From the NCBI GenBank assembly GCA_002344065.1, contig DDTK01000012.1:434001-498000 (forward strand): a stretch of 64,000 bases of DNA, given 5' to 3'. This document shows positions 1 through 7,622 of the stretch, one piece after another; position 1 is the first letter of the stretch; every line of letters starts with the position of its first letter. Under the pieces are notes generated by a model, which did not search any database, was not told the origin of the DNA, and saw only the letters and a list, made by a program, of their open reading frames with translations. This DNA comes from Flammeovirgaceae bacterium UBA2366 (GTDB lineage: Bacteria > Bacteroidota > Bacteroidia > Cytophagales > Cyclobacteriaceae). The position numbers were made by a program, and so were the translations under genes.

Positions 1-1
1 C

Positions 2-880
2 CAGAAGTATGCGATCATTATCGCTGTTCTTTCCATAATCATTATTGTTCAGTTTGTCAGCAGTTATTTCAATAAGCAGGAACGCGATCAACTTCGGGTT
101 GAAAAGTCTTCCACGGAAGAACAACTGGCCACCACCATGCACAGGCTGGATGAAATCAGTGCCGAACTGGATCAACGGATAGCCGAAATACAACGTTTGG
201 GAGGCGATATCAGTGAACTTACCAAGGCCAAAGAGGAGATTGAGACAAAATTAAAAAAAACCCGAACCGCCAACGGCCAGGTAATAAAAGAACTCAAAGA
301 TAAAGTTGAGGGCTATGAGTTATTGCTCAAAAATAAAGATGAGGAAATTGAAAAGCTCAAGAACGTAAACAAGGAATTACTGACCGAAAATACCACCCTT
401 AAAGTTCAAAAAAGCAAGCTGGGTGACTCCATCAATCGGCTTACCCAAACCAAGGAAGAACTGGCCAGCAAAGTAACCCTGGCTTCACAATTAAAAGCGG
501 AGAACGTTCGTATTGTGGCGGTGAACGATAAGGGAAAAGAGCGTGAATCACCCTTTAGAAACAGGCAGGTTGGGAATATCAAAGTTGAATTTAATCTGGC
601 GGAAAACAACGTTGCCCCGATAGAAGGTAAAAAAATTATGATCCGGATAGTTGATCAAAACGGACAAGTGTTGTTTGATGTTGCGCGGGGTTCTGGAACG
701 TTTATGTATAACAGCAAAGAAGAATTCTATACCGCATCACAGGAGATTCTTTTTGATAATACCCGCCAGAAGCTTACTTATCTGTATGATAAAGGTTCAG
801 ATTACGCGCCCGGGACGTACACGCTTGAAATCTATTGTGATGACTACAAAATGGGATCGGGGCAGTTTTCAGTAAAGTAG
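2..880 (+). CDS. Membrane-anchored coiled-coil protein, 5' end missing
   Basis: The reading frame is open to the left edge of the window, so the N-terminus is missing. The first visible residues form a hydrophobic segment (AIIIAVLSIIIIVQFV), probably a membrane anchor. A long Glu/Lys/Leu-rich stretch follows (about residues 25-175) with heptad-like spacing, consistent with a coiled coil. The last 100 residues are a compact beta-rich domain with regularly spaced Tyr, Phe and Gly, ending in GQFSVK. The layout suggests an inner-membrane protein with a periplasmic coiled coil and a small beta domain. I do not recognise a named family. It ends 13 bases before a convergent gene. Confidence 0.8.
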   Translation, partial: QKYAIIIAVLSIIIIVQFVSSYFNKQERDQLRVEKSSTEEQLATTMHRLDEISAELDQRIAEIQRLGGDISELTKAKEEIETKLKKTRTANGQVIKELKDKVEGYELLLKNKDEEIEKLKNVNKELLTENTTLKVQKSKLGDSINRLTQTKEELASKVTLASQLKAENVRIVAVNDKGKERESPFRNRQVGNIKVEFNLAENNVAPIEGKKIMIRIVDQNGQVLFDVARGSGTFMYNSKEEFYTASQEILFDNTRQKLTYLYDKGSDYAPGTYTLEIYCDDYKMGSGQFSVK

Positions 881-893
881 AATCAGCTAAGCT

Positions 894-1952
894 TTAGTCC
901 CTCACCCGGTTTACAGCCAGCATCCCAAGCATCCAGTTGGGTAGTGGCTTTTCCATTGGTCTGTTTTTGATATCAAGAAACCAACCTAATTTTTCCACGA
1001 TAGGAATTTTATGTGTTTCTACAAACTCAATGAGCGTTCCATCACGGTCTTCGATATAAGAGAAATGACCGGCAGCTTTACCCATATCAAAAGAATTGCT
1101 ACTGTCAACAGTAAACGAATTTCCAGCCTCAGCACAGCGTTTGCCCAGGTTTTTCATGCCACGGATATCAAAGCAGACATGAATAAATCCAAGATCTCCC
1201 CAATTACGGCTTTCGTAGATTTTAGTGGGCTTGCGATCCTTCACCTCGACCAATTCAATCTCGGTAGAGCCCAGCAAATTTCCAAAAGCACCTTTGCATG
1301 GAGCATGCGCTTTTAGTAATACTCTTCTAAAGGACGATTCACCACCCTGAACACCTCTAAGGTCATCAAAATTTCCGGTCACATCATAGGCCACGCTATT
1401 ATGCCCAAGAATATTTTTGTACAGGTCAACCGATTGATCCATATCAGAAACCCCAATGGTTACCCCGGAAACCCCGCCATTCGGAAAAGACTTGCGCTTG
1501 AACCAGTTATCGCTTTCGATAATCTCGAAAATATTGTTGTATGGATCGGCAACGTAAAAATGCTTTCTACCGTCAGGGGATTGAGCGGGCTCAGAGAGCA
1601 CATGAACATATTTAGCCTTTAGAAATTCGTAGGCCTTTGTAACATTGCTAGATTTCAACTTTACGGCATAGACACCGGTATCCCCCAACTGTGGGATGAA
1701 CGATGCAGCTTGTGGTTCTTTAGAAGTGTATTGCCAGATCTCAAATCCACCCCCACCCTGAAGGTTCATGGCCAGTATGGCATAACGACTTTCCGCAATA
1801 CCGGATGTATAACGGGTCATCAACGATGCCTGTGCTGAATCCTTAAAAATTGGCACATCAAAACCAAAATGTTTCCGATACCATGCCCAGGCTTCATCGG
1901 CATCTCTCACACCAATCCCAACCTGTTGAATTCCACTTACAATATAATCCAT
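894..1952 (-). CDS. VOC (glyoxalase/dioxygenase-fold) family protein, two domains
   Basis: The protein carries two vicinal-oxygen-chelate modules. The first starts at GIQQVGIGVRDADEAWAWY and the second at VSGVTIGVSDMDQSVDLY; each ends in a typical strand (NIFEIIES and GTLIEFVETH). VOC proteins are metal-dependent lyases, isomerases or extradiol dioxygenases, and the substrate cannot be read from the sequence. The ATG at 1952 is chosen because it sits directly before the first VOC strand (MDYIVSG). An upstream in-frame ATG at 2018 would add 22 polar residues without a domain. The gene follows the DUF6134-like gene on the same strand and may share its transcript. Confidence 0.8.
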   Translation of the reverse strand: MDYIVSGIQQVGIGVRDADEAWAWYRKHFGFDVPIFKDSAQASLMTRYTSGIAESRYAILAMNLQGGGGFEIWQYTSKEPQAASFIPQLGDTGVYAVKLKSSNVTKAYEFLKAKYVHVLSEPAQSPDGRKHFYVADPYNNIFEIIESDNWFKRKSFPNGGVSGVTIGVSDMDQSVDLYKNILGHNSVAYDVTGNFDDLRGVQGGESSFRRVLLKAHAPCKGAFGNLLGSTEIELVEVKDRKPTKIYESRNWGDLGFIHVCFDIRGMKNLGKRCAEAGNSFTVDSSNSFDMGKAAGHFSYIEDRDGTLIEFVETHKIPIVEKLGWFLDIKNRPMEKPLPNWMLGMLAVNRVRD

Positions 1953-2033
1953 GGGGCAAGATAATATTTTTTCATTCCCTGCTACCGACCCTTTCTTTTT
2001 ATGGAGAATTCCCATCAAAAACAGCCGAATTAC

Positions 2034-2633
2034 TTATTCCTTCCGTAAGATGATTTCATAATTTTTTATGCTGCTATCCATAATCGCCCGCTGCAACTTG
2101 CCTTCTTTAAAGAAATATTTATTGCGCTCACCACGTACATCAACTTCGTAAAACGAGTCTTTTAAAAAGGCTACCGGGGCCATCAGTCCGTAACCATCGG
2201 CCAAAACAGTGGTTCCATTTTTTGGCTCATCGAAGAAAAACCGCATCACGTTAAAATTAATAGACGATGCAATTACCCCATCATGCTTGTACTTATACAT
2301 ATCTACCTTAACCACGTAATGCCTTTTATCCCAAATTACAGATGAACTGAAGTCGCCCCTGTTTGATCGGGTTTTAACGGTTGAGTGGAGAAGTTTATCC
2401 TCATGATAAACGGCCGTTTGAATATGGTGTACATTAACTTTCACGAACAACCAAAAGCTAACCTTGCTTTCGATATAGTAATGCACGAGGGTGTCTATCT
2501 TTTTCCGCGTTGCCGTTAGCTCTCCGATTTTAATCCCGGCCAGTTCAATATCAAATCGCCTCACTTCATCGGAGGCAAAGCCGGAGAAAGTCAAAAAGAT
2601 AAGAAGCGCTGGTAAAACGAAGTATCTGGTCAC
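2034..2633 (-). CDS. DUF6134-like secreted protein
   Basis: The 199-residue protein begins with a signal peptide (ALLIFLTFSGFASDE), so it is exported. The body is rich in beta strands, with alternating hydrophobic residues and the start FDIELAGIKIGELTATR, which resembles the DUF6134/DUF3108 type of periplasmic protein. No catalytic motif is visible. It is divergent from the ribosomal protein operon and lies upstream of the VOC gene on the same strand. The family call rests on general resemblance and the function is unknown. Confidence 0.7.
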   Translation of the reverse strand: MTRYFVLPALLIFLTFSGFASDEVRRFDIELAGIKIGELTATRKKIDTLVHYYIESKVSFWLFVKVNVHHIQTAVYHEDKLLHSTVKTRSNRGDFSSSVIWDKRHYVVKVDMYKYKHDGVIASSINFNVMRFFFDEPKNGTTVLADGYGLMAPVAFLKDSFYEVDVRGERNKYFFKEGKLQRAIMDSSIKNYEIILRKE

Positions 2634-2739
2634 TGACGGTAATAAATACCCGACAATATGTACATTTTAAGCCCAAAATGGCACTTTCTCACCCCAAAAG
2701 AACTTTACAGGCTTATTTTTTCATTTCGGGGCCATTTTC

Positions 2740-2747
2740 TATCTTTG
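2740..2747 (+). promoter_or_regulatory. Bacteroidota -7 promoter element before rpsF
   Basis: TATCTTTG is an exact match to the Bacteroidota TAnnTTTG -7 element, 33 bases upstream of the rpsF start. No clear -33 TTG is seen at the usual distance. The A/T-rich stretch just before the start codon is typical of highly translated genes in this phylum. The short leader leaves little room for a structured ribosomal-protein autoregulatory element. Confidence 0.55.
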
Positions 2748-2780
2748 CACCCTCATTTTAAACACAATTAATAAACAATT

Positions 2781-3161
2781 ATGAACAATTACGAGACAGT
2801 ATTCATTTTGAATCCCGTTTTGTCTGAAGAACAGATGAAGGATACTGTCGAAAAGTTCGTGAACGTGTTAAAGAAAGGCAATGCTCAGATTTTAAACATC
2901 GAGCATTGGGGTCTTCGCAAACTGGCATATCCCATCCAGAAAAAGTCGACCGGTTTCTATAACCTCATCGAATTTTCGGCATCTCCTGACCTGATCAACA
3001 CGCTCGAAACCGAGTACAGACGCGATGAATCGGTGATGCGCTTTTTAACCATCACCCTTGACAAAAATGCCCTTACGTACAACGAAAGAAGACGCAAAGG
3101 AGAATTCAACAAAAACAACCGTAAACCGGTACGTAAAACTGAGGAGGAGCTTGCCAAATGA
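2781..3161 (+). CDS. rpsF: 30S ribosomal protein S6
   Basis: S6 is a small-subunit platform protein that binds 16S rRNA as a heterodimer with S18. The N-terminus MNNYETVFILNPVLSEEQ and the central WGLRKLAYPIQKKSTGFY are classic S6 signatures. At 126 residues it is slightly longer than E. coli core S6 and ends in a basic/acidic tail (RRKGEFNKNNRKP). It is first in an rpsF-rpsR-rplI operon and its stop overlaps the rpsR start (ATGA). A -7 element lies 33 bases upstream. Confidence 0.97.
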   Translation: MNNYETVFILNPVLSEEQMKDTVEKFVNVLKKGNAQILNIEHWGLRKLAYPIQKKSTGFYNLIEFSASPDLINTLETEYRRDESVMRFLTITLDKNALTYNERRRKGEFNKNNRKPVRKTEEELAK

Positions 3162-3409
3162 CATTACAGAACGAACCTATCAAGCGGGTTGAATTAAAAC
3201 CCAAGTACTGCCGCTTTAAGAAAAACGGTATCAAGTACATCGATTATAAGGATCCTGACTTCCTGTTGAAGTTTATTAACGAGCAGGGTAAAATTTTACC
3301 CCGCAGGCTTACCGGTACCAGCTGGAAATTCCAGAAGAAAGTTTCGCAGGCTGTAAAGCGTGCACGTCACATGGCTATTCTTCCGTACACCGGTGATTCC
3401 TTAAAGTAA
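3158..3409 (+). CDS. rpsR: 30S ribosomal protein S18
   Basis: This 83-residue protein carries the S18 signatures YCRFKKNGIKYIDYKD near the N-terminus, then GKILPRRLTGTSWKFQ and RARHMAILPYT. It partners S6 on the 30S platform. The start codon overlaps the rpsF stop by four bases, implying coupled translation and matched S6/S18 output. rplI follows after 27 bases. Confidence 0.97.
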   Translation: MTLQNEPIKRVELKPKYCRFKKNGIKYIDYKDPDFLLKFINEQGKILPRRLTGTSWKFQKKVSQAVKRARHMAILPYTGDSLK

Positions 3410-3436
3410 TTGTCGAACTGATAAACAGATCCGAAG

Positions 3437-3880
3437 ATGGAAGTAATATTAAAACAAGATGTACAAGGTCTTGGCTATAAGAATGACACTGTTAAGGTAA
3501 AAGCAGGTTACGGACGTAACTTTCTTATACCCAACGGACTTGCCTTAATTGCCAACGACTCAAACAAACGCCAGGTAGCGGAGAACATCCGCCAAATGGC
3601 CCACAAGGCTGCAAAACTTAAGCAGGATGCTGAAGCGCTTGCAGCTAAAATTGGTGACTTAACCATTGAGTTGAAAACCAAGGCAGGTGAAAGCGGTAAA
3701 ATTTTTGGAGCCGTTACAGCTGTTCAGGTGGCTGATATTTTGAAAGGCAAAGGTTTTGATGTAGACCGTAAAAAAGTGCACTTCAAAGAACAACCCAAGC
3801 AACTGGGCACGTACACCGCAACACTCGATCTTCACAAAGAAGTGAAGCACGAAATAAAAGTAAATGTTGTAGTAGAATAA
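3437..3880 (+). CDS. rplI: 50S ribosomal protein L9
   Basis: L9 is a two-domain 23S rRNA-binding protein. The N-terminal signature MEVILKQDVQGLGYKNDTVK and the motif GYGRNFLIPNGLA are clear. A charged connecting helix (about residues 45-75) and a C-terminal domain with GKIFGAVTAVQVADIL follow. The length of 147 is normal. It is the last gene of the S6-S18-L9 operon and is followed by a strong intrinsic terminator. Confidence 0.97.
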   Translation: MEVILKQDVQGLGYKNDTVKVKAGYGRNFLIPNGLALIANDSNKRQVAENIRQMAHKAAKLKQDAEALAAKIGDLTIELKTKAGESGKIFGAVTAVQVADILKGKGFDVDRKKVHFKEQPKQLGTYTATLDLHKEVKHEIKVNVVVE

Positions 3881-3900
3881 GCGAAAATTCAATAATCAAC

Positions 3901-3930
3901 AAAAAGCCCCGCCCCCGCGGGGCTTTTTGT
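3901..3930 (+). terminator. Intrinsic terminator of the rpsF-rpsR-rplI operon
   Basis: Two 11-base arms, AAAAAGCCCCG and CGGGGCTTTTT, enclose a six-base loop (CCCCCG). The right arm ends in the T run, and the A run opposite it makes the hairpin usable on either strand. It lies 20 bases after the L9 stop codon. Confidence 0.92.
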
Positions 3931-4003
3931 TTTAGAGATTTTTTGTAGCTGATGTGCAAATCCTTCATTGAAAATGTATCTTGAAGGCATCACAGCCATA
4001 GTT

Positions 4004-4981
4004 ATGCAAAACTTTCGTACAGAAGTTGAGGTTAAGAAATCGAAAAAACAACTATCGATTCATGATCCTGTACTTACCATGGGCTCCTGCTTTGCCGATA
4101 CTATAGGTGACCAACTACTAAATTCGAAATTTCAGGTTCTTAAAAATCCTTTCGGAACTGTGTACAACCCGATATCATTGCATAAGCTTCTTCACCTTTC
4201 AAATACCAATACCTTACCAGGGCCAAATTCATTCATTGAAAACAACGGCATCTTTTTAAATTACGATTTCCACTCAAGCTTGTCAGCTTTATCTCAACAC
4301 GCATTAGAAGACATGCTTAAGGAAAGAATTGCGCAAGCACACAACTTTTTACGATCTGCAAAATGGCTAATGATTACCTACGGCACTGCATGGATTTATA
4401 TACGAAAAGATTCCGGGGAAACCGTTTCGAACTGCCATAAACTTCCTTCTCACCGCTTCGAAAAAAAGTTAATCACACAAAAACGAATACTCGATTCATT
4501 TGAAGAAACCTACGAACAACTGAAATCCGTTAACACCAATCTTCAAATCATACTTACGGTTAGCCCTGTACGGCACGTAAAAGACACCCTGGAGTTAAAT
4601 AGCGTAAGCAAATCCACCTTGCGCATTGCCTGTAATACCCTTACCGAACAACATGCTGATGTGCATTACTTCCCTTCTTACGAAATTATGCTGGATGATC
4701 TTCGTGATTACCGCTTTTACAAATCCGACATGATTCACCCCTCGTCCGATGCTGAAGCGTATATCTGGGAAAAATTCACTCGTGCTTATTTTGATACTGA
4801 AACACTCGCCTTCCTGGAGAAGTGGGAAAAAATACAATCTGGCTTACAGCACAAACCATTTCATGTGACTTCTACCGCACACCAGGCATTTCTAAAAGAG
4901 CTGATGTCACAATTAAATGAAGTCAGCTCAACCGTATCCGTTGACGAAGAACTTGCCTGGGTAAAAAATCAACTTGTATGA
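4004..4981 (+). CDS. GSCFA domain protein
   Basis: The name-giving motif is present as MGSCFADTIGDQL near residue 26, followed by NPFGTVYNPISL and, later, a conserved MIHPSSDAEAYIWEKF. GSCFA proteins resemble SGNH-type lipases/esterases in layout (Ser block, DxxH-like block), but I know of no established substrate. The ATG at 4004 gives MQNFRTEVEV, the usual start of this family. An ATG at 3968 would add 12 residues with no support. The stop overlaps the start of the DUF1287 gene (ATGA), placing it first in a tight run to priA. Confidence 0.88.
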   Translation: MQNFRTEVEVKKSKKQLSIHDPVLTMGSCFADTIGDQLLNSKFQVLKNPFGTVYNPISLHKLLHLSNTNTLPGPNSFIENNGIFLNYDFHSSLSALSQHALEDMLKERIAQAHNFLRSAKWLMITYGTAWIYIRKDSGETVSNCHKLPSHRFEKKLITQKRILDSFEETYEQLKSVNTNLQIILTVSPVRHVKDTLELNSVSKSTLRIACNTLTEQHADVHYFPSYEIMLDDLRDYRFYKSDMIHPSSDAEAYIWEKFTRAYFDTETLAFLEKWEKIQSGLQHKPFHVTSTAHQAFLKELMSQLNEVSSTVSVDEELAWVKNQLV

Positions 4982-5556
4982 GCCCTCTGTTCAGAGTCTT
5001 GTTGCTATTGTATGGTGTAGGTGCACAGGCGCAGGCAACAGAACACACCTTGGCTAATGCAGCTATTGCTTTAACAAACGACCGGGTTATCTACGATCCC
5101 TCCTATTTTAAAATTGATTATCCCGGAGGCGATGTACCGGCCGATCGCGGGGTATGTACCGATGTCATCATCCGGGCATACCGCAAATTAGGTATCGATC
5201 TTCAGGTTGAAGTTCACCGCGACATGGTTGCTCATTTTAATCAATATCCTAAAAACTGGGGTTTAACTAAACCCGATAAAAATATCGATCACCGGAGAGT
5301 GCCCAACCTGATGGTATTTTTTGCACGGCACGGTATAACAAAACCCATTACTAAAAATACCGATGATTATTTACCCGGGGATATCGTTGCCTGGAACCTG
5401 GGGGGAAACCTAACCCATATCGGAATTGTCATCCACCAGAAATCGAATGACGGCCTACGCAATCTGATCGTTCACAATATTGGCAATGGGCAGGAGATTT
5501 CTGACTGTCTTTTTAGTTACAAAATCATCGGGCATTATAGTTTTCCCAAGCCGTGA
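4978..5556 (+). CDS. DUF1287 family secreted protein
   Basis: A short signal peptide (LFRVLLLLYGVGAQAQA) is followed by the DUF1287 core: YPGGDVPADRGVCTDVIIRA, then DYLPGDIVAWNLGGNLTHIGIV. The Cys in GVCTDV and the His in LTHIG fit an NlpC/P60-like cysteine hydrolase arrangement, so a cell-wall or amide hydrolase role is possible but unproven. The start overlaps the previous stop by four bases. The stop overlaps the GTG start of the DUF255 gene. Confidence 0.88.
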   Translation: MSPLFRVLLLLYGVGAQAQATEHTLANAAIALTNDRVIYDPSYFKIDYPGGDVPADRGVCTDVIIRAYRKLGIDLQVEVHRDMVAHFNQYPKNWGLTKPDKNIDHRRVPNLMVFFARHGITKPITKNTDDYLPGDIVAWNLGGNLTHIGIVIHQKSNDGLRNLIVHNIGNGQEISDCLFSYKIIGHYSFPKP

Positions 5557-7601
5557 CAAAATCTTCATCACAACATACAAGCAAGCCAAACCGGCTGATT
5601 CATGCCACCTCACCCTATTTGCTTCAGCATGCCAATAATCCGGTAGACTGGTATGAATGGGGAAATGAAGGACTACAAAAAGCGAAAGCAGAAGATAAAC
5701 CGATTATCGTGAGCATTGGCTATTCGGCTTGTCATTGGTGCCATGTTATGGAACGGGAGAGTTTCGAGAATGATGATCTTGCAACCATCATGAACGATTA
5801 TTTCATTTGTATAAAAGTCGACCGAGAAGAACGTCCGGACATCGATCAGATTTATATGGATGCGGTGCAAGCCATGGGCATCAATGGCGGATGGCCACTC
5901 AACGTTTTTTTAACGCCCGATCAAAAACCGTTTTATGGCGGCACCTATTTTCCACCCAAAGCCTGGGCACAAGTGCTTCAAAACATTCATAAGGCCTGGC
6001 AAAACCAAAAATCAGAAATCATAACTTCTGCGGAAGCGTTAACCAACCACATTTCAGGAAATGACATTACCAGGTTCTTCGCTACCAACCCGAAACCCAA
6101 CGCTGAGAAAATCTTATCCACTATTTACCAAAACCTTGAGAGTAGATTTGATACGACTTGGGGTGGAATGGAGAAGGCGCCAAAGTTCATTATGCCCTCC
6201 CTCTGGTTATGGCTTTTGCGGTATCATCATATAACCAAACATGAACAAGCATTAACACACATCAACCTTACCTTAACCAAAATCATTCAGGGTGGAATTT
6301 ACGACCAGGTAGGCGGTGGTTTTGCACGATACGCAGTAGATGGTGAGTGGTTTGCCCCGCATTTCGAAAAGATGCTGTATGACAATGCGCAACTATTGAG
6401 TTTGTACTCAGAAGCCTACAGGGTTACAAGAAATGAAGCTTACAAAAGGGTTGTTTATGAAACCTTCCAATGGCTTCAGCGCGAAATGAGGCATCCGGAG
6501 GGTGGATTTTATTCAGCCATTGATGCCGACAGTGAAGGTGTTGAAGGAAAATTTTATTGCTTTACCAAATCAGAACTAACGATGCTACTAGGTGCTGATG
6601 CTGATTTGCTCTGCGAATTTTATGGTGTAACCGAAGCGGGTAACTGGGAGCATGGCATGAACATTCTTCACCAACACGTGGAAGAAGAAAATTTTTTGAG
6701 CAGTAATAATCTGGACAAAGAAACCTGGCATGACTTACTTTACAGAGCAAAAGCAACGTTGCTGCATGCTCGTGAATCGCGGATACCACCGGGATTGGAT
6801 GACAAAATACTTACCGGATGGAATGCGATGATGATCGTGGGGCTGATTGATGCCTATCATGCTTTTACTGATGCGCGTTTTCTTCATAGTGCCCAAACCA
6901 ATATTGATTTTCTTGAAAAAAACCTGATGGATGGCCCGGTGTGTTATCGGTCCTATAAAGGTAAACGAACACCAACCGAAGGGTTCCTGGAAGACTACGC
7001 CTTTCTCATACAAGCATACATCAAACTTTATCAGGCAGATTTCAATGAACAGTGGTTACAAAAGGCATCGGCCATTACGGAATACGTTATTAAAAACTTT
7101 TATGACGAAACCGATGGGCTATTCTTTTATACCAGCCTGAAAGCCGAAAAACTGATAACCCGAAAAAAAGAACTTTTCGATAATGTAATTCCTTCGTCTA
7201 ACAGCGTGTTGGCCCTCAGTCTTCTACAACTGGGTACTTTTCTCGACAACACTGAATGGACGCAACTGGCGGAACGCATGGTGAATAATTTCGCTGAACT
7301 TATTCAGAAAGAACCCAACTACATGTCGCATTGGGGAATTGCCCTGATGGAAAGTATTTCAGGCTATGCAGAAGTTGTACTAGTGGGGCAAGATGCGATC
7401 ACCCATAAAAATGAACTCCAAAAACATTTTTTACCATTCGCCTTGTTTATGGGAACAGAAGACCACAGCAACCTTCCGTTAGTGAAAGATAAAAAGGCCA
7501 TAGGAAACCAAACCACTTTTTATGTTTGCAGGGATAAAACATGTAAGCAACCTGTTCATGAGATTGAAAAAGCAATCGGTCAGATTACAAATAAAGCTTA
7601 G
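5553..7601 (+). CDS. DUF255 thioredoxin-domain protein (YyaL/SSP411 family)
   Basis: The 682-residue protein has an N-terminal thioredoxin-like DUF255 domain with NRLIHATSPYLLQHANNPVDW and the active-site motif SACHWCHVME (Cys60, Cys63). The C-terminal two thirds look like an alpha/alpha six-hairpin glycosidase-type barrel, with motifs such as GGIYDQVGGGFARYAVDGEW, HFEKMLYDNAQLL and DDKILTGWNAMM. Family members are conserved from bacteria to mammals (SPATA20) and have no settled function. GTG start, overlapping the DUF1287 stop. priA follows after 21 bases. Confidence 0.93.
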   Translation: MTKSSSQHTSKPNRLIHATSPYLLQHANNPVDWYEWGNEGLQKAKAEDKPIIVSIGYSACHWCHVMERESFENDDLATIMNDYFICIKVDREERPDIDQIYMDAVQAMGINGGWPLNVFLTPDQKPFYGGTYFPPKAWAQVLQNIHKAWQNQKSEIITSAEALTNHISGNDITRFFATNPKPNAEKILSTIYQNLESRFDTTWGGMEKAPKFIMPSLWLWLLRYHHITKHEQALTHINLTLTKIIQGGIYDQVGGGFARYAVDGEWFAPHFEKMLYDNAQLLSLYSEAYRVTRNEAYKRVVYETFQWLQREMRHPEGGFYSAIDADSEGVEGKFYCFTKSELTMLLGADADLLCEFYGVTEAGNWEHGMNILHQHVEEENFLSSNNLDKETWHDLLYRAKATLLHARESRIPPGLDDKILTGWNAMMIVGLIDAYHAFTDARFLHSAQTNIDFLEKNLMDGPVCYRSYKGKRTPTEGFLEDYAFLIQAYIKLYQADFNEQWLQKASAITEYVIKNFYDETDGLFFYTSLKAEKLITRKKELFDNVIPSSNSVLALSLLQLGTFLDNTEWTQLAERMVNNFAELIQKEPNYMSHWGIALMESISGYAEVVLVGQDAITHKNELQKHFLPFALFMGTEDHSNLPLVKDKKAIGNQTTFYVCRDKTCKQPVHEIEKAIGQITNKA

Positions 7602-7622
7602 TTTTACACCTTTAGCATAAGC